Assembly (NCBI GenBank): GCA_020639115.1
Contig: JACKHG010000005.1
Location: forward strand, 124,001 to 188,000
DNA from: Phycisphaerales bacterium
Lineage (GTDB): Bacteria > Planctomycetota > Phycisphaerae > UBA1845
Reading direction: 5' to 3'
Length of the DNA: 64,000 bases
A program made the position numbers and the translations under genes. The first letter of the stretch is position 1. Each line of letters starts with the position of its first letter. Shown one piece after another: positions 49,974-61,821 of this stretch. Under the pieces are notes generated by a model. It was not told where the DNA came from, ran no database searches, and saw only the letters and a list, made by a program, of their open reading frames with translations.

Positions 49974-50436
49974 GGCTGCGGCTCCTCTCTGGGGCGCCGG
50001 AGGGGATGCCCGTGGGCGGAGTGCGCCCCAGTAATTCTAGGCGCCGTCGGGCATTCCGTTGGGGGGCGGACAGGGCCGCGGGTCTGCGTATTTTCACGAC
50101 CCGGGGCCGCCGGCAGCAGGACGGTGGGAAAACATCCGCAAGCGCCTGAGGATCGTTCCGCAGCACGGGAAGTCGCGGGGTGCGGGTGCGGGATACGCCC
50201 TGGAAGCTGGTGAAGATTCAGTGGCTGTGTACACGCGAGGCGGCTGCGGTGCAGCCCCGCACCGCCCCTGCAGGCTCGCCAGGGCGGTTTCCCGGGCTCG
50301 ATGACGCCTTCGGGACCGCGGCACGCGGTTTGCAACGGAAGGAGAGGCGGATAGGGCCGTCGCCGCATGCGCCCCCTCAAGAGGCGGTGCAGCACCTGGA
50401 CAAGTTTCCCGAAGTGGCTGGAGCAGGAATCGAAGG
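49974..50436. other. Divergent intergenic region before nifJ
   Basis: 462 bases, no gene supported. Both the leftward kinase-like gene and the rightward oxidoreductase should start transcription here. I saw no clear -35/-10 pair. The nifJ start lacks a strong Shine-Dalgarno (GAATCGAAGG before ATG). Confidence 0.5.
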
Positions 50437-54003
<3,567 letters not shown>

Positions 54004-54136
54004 GTCGCGGTGACGGCGCCCCAGCCGGTATGCCGGTTGGGGCGCTGCGCGCGGCAGGCACGGAACAGGACGTTCGGCGCTGCGGGTTGCCCGGACCGCG
54101 CCGACAGCGTGAAAAACCTCGGCGGAGACGCAGGAC

Positions 54137-55135
54137 ATGGATCTTTCCACGAACTACCTCGGACTGGACCTGAAGAACCCGCTCGTGGCGGGCGCGTCGC
54201 CGCTCAGCCGGGAGGTTGCAACGGTGCGCGAGCTGGAGGATGCCGGCGTCGCCGCCGTCGTGATGTACTCGCTGTTCGAGGAGCAGATCGAGCATGACGC
54301 GACGATGCACGATCACTTCATCGAATTCGGCGCCGACAGCTTCGCCGAGGCGCTGTCGTACGTGCCGCAGCAGGTCGGCTTTCCGCGCGGCCCGGACGAG
54401 TACCTCGACCACATCGCCAAGCTGAAGGCGGCGGTGGATATTCCCATCATCGCGAGCCTCAACGGCACGTCGCGCGGCGGGTGGATCAAGCACGCCGCCC
54501 TCATGGAGGAGGCGGGCGCCGACGCGCTGGAGCTCAACCTGTACTACGTGGCGGCAGATGCCGACGTCTCGGCCCGCGACATCGAGGAACGCTACATCGA
54601 CGTGGTGCGCGAGGTGAAGCGCAGCCTGCGCATCCCGGTGGCGGTGAAGCTCGGGGCGCACTTCAGTGCGTTCGCCAACTTCGCCCGGCAGCTCGACCAC
54701 GCCGGCGCCGACGGGCTGGTGCTGTTCAACCGGTTCTATCAGCCGGACATCGATCTCGAGAACCTCGACATTATCCCGGACCTGCGGCTAAGCGCTCCGC
54801 ACGAGATGCGTCTGCCGCTGCGCTGGATCGCGATCCTCGACCCGCTGCTGGAGTGCAGCCTCGCGGCCACGACGGGCATCTACACGTCGTTTGACGTGCT
54901 CAAGATGATGCTGGTGGGCGCCGACGTGACGATGCTGGTGGCGACGCTGCTGCGCAACGGCGTGGGCGCCGTGGGCTTCATCCTCGAGGGCATGCGCGAG
55001 TGGATGGAAGACCACGAGTACGCCAGCCTGCAGCAGATGCAGGGCAGCATGAACCAGCTCACCTGTCCGAACCCGGTGGCCTTCGAGCGCGGCAACTACA
55101 TGCGTGAACTGCACGCGTACCGGCCGAACATCTGA
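54137..55135 (+). CDS. Dihydroorotate dehydrogenase-like protein linked to PFOR
   Basis: 332 residues, flavin-binding TIM barrel. STNYLGLDLKNPLVAGASPL opens like DHODs; IPIIASLNGTSRGGW, ADALELNLYYV and IPVAVKLGAHFSAFANFA follow. It lacks the classical catalytic Cys/Ser loop wording of PyrD and belongs to the DHOD-like group that is repeatedly found next to nifJ, where it may have a redox role. 133 bases separate it from nifJ. Function beyond that is inference. Confidence 0.9.
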   Translation: MDLSTNYLGLDLKNPLVAGASPLSREVATVRELEDAGVAAVVMYSLFEEQIEHDATMHDHFIEFGADSFAEALSYVPQQVGFPRGPDEYLDHIAKLKAAVDIPIIASLNGTSRGGWIKHAALMEEAGADALELNLYYVAADADVSARDIEERYIDVVREVKRSLRIPVAVKLGAHFSAFANFARQLDHAGADGLVLFNRFYQPDIDLENLDIIPDLRLSAPHEMRLPLRWIAILDPLLECSLAATTGIYTSFDVLKMMLVGADVTMLVATLLRNGVGAVGFILEGMREWMEDHEYASLQQMQGSMNQLTCPNPVAFERGNYMRELHAYRPNI

Positions 55136-55179
55136 GTTGCGGGGAAATTCCAGCGGCAGAAGAAGTCGGCAGGCGGCCG

Positions 55180-55446
55180 TCACGCCTTGCGGCGGGGCCT
55201 GCCGTTGTCCTTGTCGTCCAGGTCGCTGAACTGCACGATGTGAACCAGATCGATGGTGCGCCAGCGCGCGGCTAGCCGGTTGCCTTCATCATCCTTCGTG
55301 AACCGCGTGGGCAGCACAGCCGTTGACGGTCCCACGATGACCATTCCAGCATCCGGAACATCGAGGATCGTACCGTCCGAGAGGTGGACCCTGAACGGAC
55401 GGAACGGTCGATCGTCGAGCCGGCTCAACAGATCCGCAGGTCGCAT
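55180..55446 (-). CDS. Small hypothetical protein
   Basis: 88 residues from ATG 55444-55446; the longer frame to 55665 is antisense to the DUF3788 gene and is rejected. DDRPFRPFRVHLSDGTILDV and a basic tail (DDKDNGRPRRKA). RPFRPFRxxLxDG is a recurrent opening of short planctomycete proteins with SH3-like beta content. No known function. Confidence 0.7.
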   Translation of the reverse strand: MRPADLLSRLDDRPFRPFRVHLSDGTILDVPDAGMVIVGPSTAVLPTRFTKDDEGNRLAARWRTIDLVHIVQFSDLDDKDNGRPRRKA

Positions 55447-55537
55447 ATTCAGATTGTATGGCGGCGCAGGCTTGCACCACAAGCGTGGTGGCTGGGCTGC
55501 GGCACACCGCAGTAGTCGCGCGTGGGGAGGTTGACCG

Positions 55538-55966
55538 ATGGGGGAGCCAGTTGAAGCCGGCTTGCTCGCCGATGCCGGGAAGAAGCCATCGGACGCCGAT
55601 GTTCGTGAGGTTCTGGGGCGGGCATTTACCCACTGGCGGACGCTTGTTGACGGCGTAGCCGGCATCGAGCCGAACGCCGCGGGCGCGTGGCGCTTCTACA
55701 AGTCGAGCGGCTGGACATTTGTGATCAGGGACAAGAAGCGGAACCTGCTCTACCTGCGGCCGGTCAAGGGCAAGATCCTCACCAGCATGGCGTTGGGCGA
55801 GGCTGCCTACAAAGCGGCGCTGGCGAGCGAGTTGCCCGAGGATCTGCGGGCGGAGCTGCGAGCTGCCCCCAAGTATCCGGAGGGGCGTCCGGCGCGCGTC
55901 GGCGTCCGCACGCAGGCCGAGGTAAAGACGGTCCTGAAGCTCATCGAGCTGAAGGCGGCCCGGTAG
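55538..55966 (+). CDS. DUF3788 family protein
   Basis: 142 residues. Pattern of the family: WRTLVDGVAGI, WRFYKSSGWTFVIRDKKRNLLYLRP, GKILTSMALGEAAYKAAL, a helix, then YPEGRPARVGVRTQAEVKTVLKLIELK. Soluble alpha/beta protein, no catalytic motif known. Sometimes located near regulators; here it stands between a small hypothetical gene and a PLP enzyme. Confidence 0.85.
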   Translation: MGEPVEAGLLADAGKKPSDADVREVLGRAFTHWRTLVDGVAGIEPNAAGAWRFYKSSGWTFVIRDKKRNLLYLRPVKGKILTSMALGEAAYKAALASELPEDLRAELRAAPKYPEGRPARVGVRTQAEVKTVLKLIELKAAR

Positions 55967-56100
55967 CGGGAACTTCTGCAAAATCCGGGTCTCGCGGCGA
56001 TCCGCCCGGCGAGAGCGGTCGGCCCTTCTATAATCTGGCGGCACATTTTCATCCGCTCGTCCGGGGCCGGCTGGTCCCGGCCAGAACAGAGGAACACACC

Positions 56101-57390
56101 ATGTCACCCAACGAATCGTCGCACAGCATTCGCACCCGGCTGATCCACGGCGAGAACGTCTCGCAGCGCTGGGAATACAATCACCTCGTCGTCCCGCCGA
56201 TCACGTCGAGCGCGACCTACCGGCTCGATTCGGTCGCGCGCGGCGCCCAGGGATTTCACGAGTTCGCGCATACGCCGGAGGGCGAGACGCGCCAGGTCCC
56301 CATCTACATCTACGACCGGCTCGACGAGCCGACGCGCGGCATGCTCGAGGACAACCTGGCGATCGCCGAGGGCGGCGACATGGCCCTGTGCTTCGCGTCG
56401 GGCATGGCGGCGATCAGCGCCTGCCTGTGCACGCTGTGCACCGCCGGCGATCGCATCGTGGCGCACAAGGTGCTCTACGGGTGCACCTACTCGCTCATGC
56501 GCAACTGGCTCCCGCGGCAGCGCGTCGGCGTGGACCTCGTCGACCTGACCAACGTCGAGCACGTGCGCCAGGCCATCACGCCGCAGACGCGCGCGATCTA
56601 CTTCGAGACGCCGATCAACCCGCAGATGACCATCATCGACATCGAGGAGATGGCGAAGATCGCCGCCGAAGCCAACGTCAATCGGCCGGAGCACGAGAAG
56701 GTCCGCGTGGTGGTGGACAACACGTTCGCGTCTCCGTACTGCCAGCGGCCGCTGTCGTTCGGGGCGGACATCGTGTGCTGCAGCCTGACCAAGTCGATCG
56801 GCGGGTTCGGGACGGACATCGGCGGCGCCGTGATTGGACCGCACTGGCTGCACGACCCGCTCATTCTCTACCGCAAGGACTTCGGCGGGAGCCTCTCGCC
56901 GCGATCGGCGTGGCCGACGCTGGTGTATGGGTTGCCCTCGCTCGCGACGCGCATGGTGAATTACCAGAGCACGGCGATGCGCGTGGCGAAGTTCCTGGAG
57001 GATCATCCGAAGGTCGAGCGGGTGCTCTATCCGGGGCTCGAGTCGTTTCCGCAGTACCAGCTCGCCCGCAAGCAGATGCGTGACGCGCGCGGCGATTTCG
57101 CGCCCGGGTGCATGGTCTACTTCGACGTGAAGGATCCCGAGCAGGCGGGCAAGCCAGCCGCCCGGTTGATCGACTGGATCGCGCAGAATTCGTACTGCAT
57201 CACGCTGGCGGTGTCGCTCGGCCAGATCAAGACGCTGATCGAGTGCCCGTACAACATGACGCACACGGCGATCCCGGACGACGAGAAGCGGGCCCTGGGC
57301 GTGCTGCCCGGCGGGTGCCGGATCAGTTGCGGCCTGGAGGATCGCGACGATCTCATCCGCGACCTGGAGGCCGGGCTGGCGCAGGTGTAA
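56101..57390 (+). CDS. Cys/Met-metabolism PLP-dependent enzyme
   Basis: 429 residues, start ATG 56101 with GAGGA seven bases upstream. A trans-sulfuration family enzyme (cystathionine gamma-synthase, gamma-lyase or methionine gamma-lyase type). Visible: YDRLDEPTRGMLEDNLAIAEGG, FASGMAAISACL, Tyr in VLYGCTYSLM, VVDNTFASPYCQRPL, PLP Lys in CCSLTKSIGGFGTDIGG, and C-terminal TLAVSLGQIKTLIECP. Substrate specificity cannot be set by eye; an insertion around NVNRPEHEKVR is slightly longer than usual. Followed by a perfect hairpin. Confidence 0.9.
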   Translation: MSPNESSHSIRTRLIHGENVSQRWEYNHLVVPPITSSATYRLDSVARGAQGFHEFAHTPEGETRQVPIYIYDRLDEPTRGMLEDNLAIAEGGDMALCFASGMAAISACLCTLCTAGDRIVAHKVLYGCTYSLMRNWLPRQRVGVDLVDLTNVEHVRQAITPQTRAIYFETPINPQMTIIDIEEMAKIAAEANVNRPEHEKVRVVVDNTFASPYCQRPLSFGADIVCCSLTKSIGGFGTDIGGAVIGPHWLHDPLILYRKDFGGSLSPRSAWPTLVYGLPSLATRMVNYQSTAMRVAKFLEDHPKVERVLYPGLESFPQYQLARKQMRDARGDFAPGCMVYFDVKDPEQAGKPAARLIDWIAQNSYCITLAVSLGQIKTLIECPYNMTHTAIPDDEKRALGVLPGGCRISCGLEDRDDLIRDLEAGLAQV

Positions 57391-57430
57391 CGCTCCCTTT
57401 TGCGGCTGGAAACATCATCCGACGGACTGC

Positions 57431-57454
57431 CATGGCCACGCTTGCGTGGCCATG
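57431..57454. terminator. Perfect hairpin after the PLP gene
   Basis: CATGGCCACG, loop CTTG, CGTGGCCATG: ten paired bases, 41 bases after the stop, followed by TTAGTCTGTGTGGTTT with partial T-richness. Could end the upstream transcript or be a dispersed hairpin repeat. Confidence 0.5.
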
Positions 57455-57498
57455 TTAGTCTGTGTGGTTTCACCGTGCGCGGGCGCGGCAGTGGCTTG

Positions 57499-58389
57499 AT
57501 GGAGTACCCAGGCGTGGCAGCGGCGCAGAAGGCCAGTGAGACAGCCCGGGCGTGGGCGCGGGTCGAACGGATCCGCAAGCGGGCCAGCGGCGTCATCAAG
57601 GACGTGCGCGTTGCGGCCCGGAACCGGCGCATGGCGTCGTTCATCGTGTCCTACCCGAAGACCGGCCGAACCTGGTTGCGGGTCATGCTGGGCAAGGCGC
57701 TGATCGAGCGCTACAGCCTGTCCGAGGAACGGCTCCTGGACACCTACAAGGCGAGCCGGGCTGCGGGCATCGGGCCGGTGATGTTCTCGCACGGCGGGCC
57801 CCGGTACCTGTTCGACTTCCGGCCGTACGACAAGCTCACCTTCGACGCCGACCTGTACCGCGGCAAGAAGGTCGTGCATCTCGTGCGTGACGTGCGCGAC
57901 ACGCTGGTGTCGTACTACTTCCAGCTCGCCAAGCGGGAGATGCTGTTCGAGGGCGAGATGAGCGCGTTTCTCCGCGACGCGCGCTTCGGAGCGCCGAAGA
58001 TCATCGCCTACTACACGCAGTGGTTCCGCAACCGCAACGTGCCGCGGGCGTTTCTCGCGGTCAGCTACGAGCAGATGCGGGCCGAGCCGGTGGAGACGCT
58101 CACGCGCGTGCTGACGTTTCTCGGCGTCGCGGATGCTGCGCGGGTGGCGCCGGCGGCGGTCGCGTACGCGTCGTTCGAGAACATGAAGAAGATGGAGACG
58201 GGCGGCGGGTTCAAGCGGAAGATGATGCAGCCGGGCGACGCGCAGGACAAGGAATCGTACAAGGTCCGCAAGGGCAAGGTCGGCGGCTTCCGCGAGTACC
58301 TCAGCGACGCGGATATCGCCTACGTCGACGCCCAGATCGCGGCGCTCGGCGATGCGGGCTGCGACTGGTACAAGAAGGCGGAGAAGTGA
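57499..58389 (+). CDS. Sulfotransferase domain protein
   Basis: 296 residues from ATG 57499. PAPS-dependent sulfotransferase: 5'-phosphosulfate loop FIVSYPKTGRTWLRVMLGKAL (about 53-73), HLVRDVRDTLVSYYF (3'-phosphate binding, RDVRDTLVS), and the C-terminal GKVGGFREYLSD matching the RKGxxGdWk-type loop. No signal or membrane segment, so cytoplasmic. Acceptor unknown; sulfated glycans or lipids are common in Planctomycetota. Confidence 0.88.
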   Translation: MEYPGVAAAQKASETARAWARVERIRKRASGVIKDVRVAARNRRMASFIVSYPKTGRTWLRVMLGKALIERYSLSEERLLDTYKASRAAGIGPVMFSHGGPRYLFDFRPYDKLTFDADLYRGKKVVHLVRDVRDTLVSYYFQLAKREMLFEGEMSAFLRDARFGAPKIIAYYTQWFRNRNVPRAFLAVSYEQMRAEPVETLTRVLTFLGVADAARVAPAAVAYASFENMKKMETGGGFKRKMMQPGDAQDKESYKVRKGKVGGFREYLSDADIAYVDAQIAALGDAGCDWYKKAEK

Positions 58390-58515
58390 CGACGGGCGAT
58401 TCTCCAGGAGCCGCGTAGCGGCGATTTAGTGCAAGTATAGTTGCACTATTGAGCGCATTTGGTTCGAAGTCTCGCACGCAGCGTTCGTTTTCCCACCCCC
58501 AACCCCGCCTTCCGG

Positions 58516-58980
58516 CTATCGGCAGATGTCCGCGGACTTCGCCTCCAGCACGCGGACGATGTCGTTCGTCGCCATTTCGAGGAGGACGCCGCGGCGGCCG
58601 CCGTTGACGATGATCGTGTCCACCGCCAGCAGCGATTCCTCGATCACCGCAGGGAGCGGGCGGCGCAGCGCGAAGGGGCTGATGCCCCCCACCTGGTAGC
58701 CGGTGATCTTCTCAGCCGCCGCGGTGTCGGCGAGGTCCGCGTGGTCGGCGCCGATGGCGCGGGCCATCTTCTTCGGGTCGAAGCGCACGTCGCCCGGGAC
58801 GATCGCGATCCAGTGCTTCTGCCCGCTGGCCTCGACGATCAGCGTCTTGCAGACGATCTCGAGCGGACGGCCGACCCCCTCAGCCGCCCGGTCGGCGCCC
58901 ACCTGCGTGAAGTTGTATTCGAGCACTTCGAAGGCGACGTTCTGGGCCCGCAACCACTTGATGGCGATCGTGTCGGCCAT
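58516..58980 (-). CDS. ybaK: YbaK/EbsC-type aminoacyl-tRNA deacylase
   Basis: 154 residues. It hydrolyses mischarged Cys-tRNA(Pro) or a related tRNA in trans. Features: VLEYNFTQVGADRAAEGVG, CKTLIVEASGQKHWIAIVPGD, and the family signature EKITGYQVGGISPFALRR (usually GYxxGGxSPFG). Full length for the stand-alone family. Confidence 0.9.
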   Translation of the reverse strand: MADTIAIKWLRAQNVAFEVLEYNFTQVGADRAAEGVGRPLEIVCKTLIVEASGQKHWIAIVPGDVRFDPKKMARAIGADHADLADTAAAEKITGYQVGGISPFALRRPLPAVIEESLLAVDTIIVNGGRRGVLLEMATNDIVRVLEAKSADICR

Positions 58981-59089
58981 GGTCGGCTGCCGCCGGGCTA
59001 GAGCAAGCTCTATCCATCTGCAGCGGATCGGCCCCTGTTGATGACGCCGACTCAGGGGGTCTTGACGCTACATGTGGATTGCGAACGCC

Positions 59090-59491
59090 CTAGCGACCGG
59101 ACTTGCCCTCGTCGGCGGTGAGCGGATCGGTCTCGGTGATCACCCGCTGGATCGCGGTCTTGAGGAAAGTCATCTTCACGTTGCTGGACTCGTCGACCTT
59201 GATCACGACCTCGTTGTCGCGGACGGTCGCCACGGTGCCAACGATGCCGCCGATGGTGAGGACGCGGTCGTTCTTGGCGAGGTTGTCGATGAGGCTCTTG
59301 CGTTCCTTCTGCTGCTTGCGCTGGCCGCGCATGAGCACGAAGTAGAAGATCCCGAAGAAGAAGGCCAAGCCGATGAGCAGGTTCATGCCGCCCGCGGGCG
59401 AACCGGTGGGCGCGCCGCCGCCGGGGCTGGCGGCTGGGTTGGCGGCCGGGGAAGCCTGTTGCGCGATCATGAGCAGTGTCGCAAGCGACAT
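59090..59491 (-). CDS. yajC: Preprotein translocase subunit YajC
   Basis: 133 residues. A Gly/Pro/Ala-rich leader (AANPAASPGGGAPTGSPAGG) precedes one membrane helix (NLLIGLAFFFGIFYFVLM) and the cytoplasmic domain RGQRKQQKERKSLIDNLAKNDRVLTIGGIVGTV. YajC joins SecDF in the Sec translocase. Directly downstream of tgt with an 82-base gap, the classical tgt-yajC order. secD/secF would be expected next but are not in the following 500 bases. Confidence 0.95.
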   Translation of the reverse strand: MSLATLLMIAQQASPAANPAASPGGGAPTGSPAGGMNLLIGLAFFFGIFYFVLMRGQRKQQKERKSLIDNLAKNDRVLTIGGIVGTVATVRDNEVVIKVDESSNVKMTFLKTAIQRVITETDPLTADEGKSGR

Positions 59492-59573
59492 GTTAGCGTC
59501 CTTTCATGCATGTGCGGCGATGAACGTCGAGCCGAGCCGTCGCAACCTGGCGTTGGACCCGGGGCGGGCGGCC

Positions 59574-60722
59574 CTAGGCATAGGGGTCACCCGGTGGCTC
59601 CGGCGCCGACACGTCCCGCGTCCGACGTGTCACCGGAAACTCGTCGTGGATTCTCTCCAGATTACCCTCGGGAATCAAATCGCGGATTCTGGCCATGAGC
59701 CGCTGGAAGAAACGGATGTTGTGAATTGACGCCAGCGTGGGGCCGAGCATCTCGCGGGCCATGAACAGATGGCGGAGGTAGCCGCGGCTGAAGGTGCGGC
59801 ACGTGTAGCAGTCGCAACCGGCGTCCAGCGGCTCGTCCGCGAGTTTCAGGGTGGCGTTGCGCAGCTTGAGCGGACCTGCGGGCAGGAAGGCGTAGGCGTT
59901 GCGGCCGTTGCGCGTGGGCAGTACGCAATCGAACATGTCCACTCCGCACTTGACGGCTGCGACGATGTCGCGCGGCATGCCGACACCCATGAGATAGCGC
60001 GGCTTGGCGGTCGGCAGCATCGGCGCCGCCTCGCGCAGGCACGCGATCATGTCGTCGTGGGACTCGCCCACCGAGAGGCCGCCGAGCGCGTAGCCCGGAA
60101 AATCGAGGGCGACGAGTTCAGCCGCACAGCGCGCCCGCTCGCTGAGGTCCAGGCCGCCCTGCACGATACCGAAGAGCGCCTGGTCGTCGTGCCGATGCGC
60201 GTCCCGGCTGCGGCGCGCCCAGAGGATCGTGCGATCGACGGCCTGGCGCACGAAATCGGGCGGGCTCGGCAGCGGCGGGCACTGGTCGAAGGCCATGATG
60301 ATGTCCGCGCCGAGCTGATTCTGGATCTCGATGGCGGACTCCGGCGTCAGCACGACGGGCGAGCCGTCGATGTGCGAGCGGAACTGCACGCCGGAGTCGT
60401 CGACGCGGTTGAGCTCGGCGAGGGAGAAAACCTGGAAGCCGCCGCTGTCGGTCAACATGGGGCGGTGCCAGCCGGTAAAGCGTTGGATGCCGCCCAGGCG
60501 GGCGACGACGTCCGCCCCGGGCCGCAGGGCCAGGTGGTAGGTGTTGCCCAGGCAGATTTCCGTGCCCGTGGCGCCCAGTTGATCCGGGGTGATGCCCTTC
60601 ACCGTGCCGACGGTGCCCACGGGCATGAAGGCCGGCGTATGGACGCAGCCATGCGGCGTCTCGATGACGCCGCAGCGAGGACCGGAGCCCGTATTGCCGG
60701 AGATGAGCCGGAACGCGAACAT
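59574..60722 (-). CDS. tgt: Queuine tRNA-ribosyltransferase
   Basis: 382 residues from ATG 60720-60722 (MFAFRLISG). It exchanges guanine 34 of GUN-anticodon tRNAs for a queuosine precursor. FMPVGTVGTVKG, catalytic Asp in MLTDSGGFQVFSL, substrate loop FGIVQGGLDLSER, GGLSVGE, the second Asp in VDMFDCVLPTRNGRN, and the zinc site CDCYTCRTFSRGYLRHL with its His further on (SIHNIRFF). Complete. First gene of the tgt-yajC unit. Confidence 0.96.
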   Translation of the reverse strand: MFAFRLISGNTGSGPRCGVIETPHGCVHTPAFMPVGTVGTVKGITPDQLGATGTEICLGNTYHLALRPGADVVARLGGIQRFTGWHRPMLTDSGGFQVFSLAELNRVDDSGVQFRSHIDGSPVVLTPESAIEIQNQLGADIIMAFDQCPPLPSPPDFVRQAVDRTILWARRSRDAHRHDDQALFGIVQGGLDLSERARCAAELVALDFPGYALGGLSVGESHDDMIACLREAAPMLPTAKPRYLMGVGMPRDIVAAVKCGVDMFDCVLPTRNGRNAYAFLPAGPLKLRNATLKLADEPLDAGCDCYTCRTFSRGYLRHLFMAREMLGPTLASIHNIRFFQRLMARIRDLIPEGNLERIHDEFPVTRRTRDVSAPEPPGDPYA

Positions 60723-61052
60723 GGTGCGGATGCTAACGCGGGCGGACGCCCCCTGCCACGGGTTGACACCGGGTGCGCATCCGCGTTGCATGGGCGCCCG
60801 CGGTTCGCGTCCGGGAGCGGCCTGCATTGCCGCCGTGCACGCCGCAGGCTATAGAAGAGGGAGCCTGAGGGTGCCCGGCTGGTCGGGGTTTCGAAATGAA
60901 ACACCAGGCGCTCCCCCAGGCTCCGGCGGCAGGCCGAGGCCCGCGCACCGGGAATTCTCTTACCGGCGGGCGCGAGCGCGCGTCAACGGTCGATTGGCAA
61001 AGTGCCAACAGCCTGTCACGAGGGGGTTGGCGATTCGTCGGAGCGGTGGATC
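60723..61052. other. Divergent intergenic region, no gene seen
   Basis: 330 bases between the leftward tgt and the rightward PTS gene. I find no reading frame, repeat or strong promoter that I could defend. Confidence 0.5.
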
Positions 61053-61778
61053 ATGCCTTACCAGAACATGACTCTTGAGGAATTTGCCAAGCACGTCGGA
61101 CTCGATGCGCGCGACGTGAAGAAGATGGCCGAGCGTGACAAGATCCCGGCGCAGAAGGTGCTGGGCAAGTGGCGTTTCAACCGCGCCGAAGTCACCGAGT
61201 GGCTGCAGCAGGACATGCTCAACCTCGACATCAACGAGACGCGCCTGCGGGCCATCGAGCAGGCCATGAGCGAGGCCGGCACGCGGGACATCGACCAGCA
61301 CCTGGTCACGGCGCTGATGAGCCTCAACGGCATCGACCTGAACCTGCAGGCGCGCACCAAGTCATCCGTGCTGCTGGAGCTGGCGGGGCTCGCGGACCGC
61401 ACCGGGCTGCTCTGGGATCAGCCGGGCCTGCTGACCGCGCTGCAGGCCCGCGAATCGCTCTGCTGCACGGCGCTGCCCAAGGGCATCGCCATCCCCCACC
61501 CGCGCCAGCCCATGCCGTACGTCAGCAGCGAACCGTTCATCTGCTTCGCGCGCCTCAGCAAGGGCATCGGCTACGGCTCGCCCTTCGGCGACCTCACCGA
61601 CCTGTTCTTCCTCATCTGCTGCCACGAGGATCGCCACCACCTGCACGTGCTGGCGCGCATGATGCGCATCCTCACCGACGACGTGATCCACGGCCTGCGC
61701 AACGCGGAAACCGCCGAGCAGGCGCTGGCCCTGCTGATCGAACGCGAAGAGGTCGTGGCGAAACAGGCGATCAAGTAG
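61053..61778 (+). CDS. PTS IIA-like protein with N-terminal excisionase-type HTH
   Basis: 241 residues from ATG 61053; the frame from 61002 is longer without support. Residues 1-55 are a MerR/excisionase-like winged HTH (MTLEEFAKHVGLDARDVKKMAERDKIP, KVLGKWRFNRAEVTEWL). Residues about 95-235 are an EIIA (fructose/nitrogen type) domain with the phospho-acceptor His in GIAIPHPRQPM, and ICFARLSKGIGYGSPFGDLTDLFFLIC. This fusion, common in Planctomycetota, suggests a regulator that is phosphorylated by HPr-like relay and binds DNA. No EI or HPr in the window. Confidence 0.9.
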   Translation: MPYQNMTLEEFAKHVGLDARDVKKMAERDKIPAQKVLGKWRFNRAEVTEWLQQDMLNLDINETRLRAIEQAMSEAGTRDIDQHLVTALMSLNGIDLNLQARTKSSVLLELAGLADRTGLLWDQPGLLTALQARESLCCTALPKGIAIPHPRQPMPYVSSEPFICFARLSKGIGYGSPFGDLTDLFFLICCHEDRHHLHVLARMMRILTDDVIHGLRNAETAEQALALLIEREEVVAKQAIK

Positions 61779-61821
61779 GGCTACGCTTGGGGATAGCACA
61801 ACCCCTTTGCACTCCTCGCGC

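Noticed and set aside
58461..58475. GGTTCGAAGTCTCGC as a tRNA T-loop
   Set aside because: It resembles the TTCGA consensus, but no acceptor, D or anticodon stem can be drawn around it. No tRNA was identified in the window.
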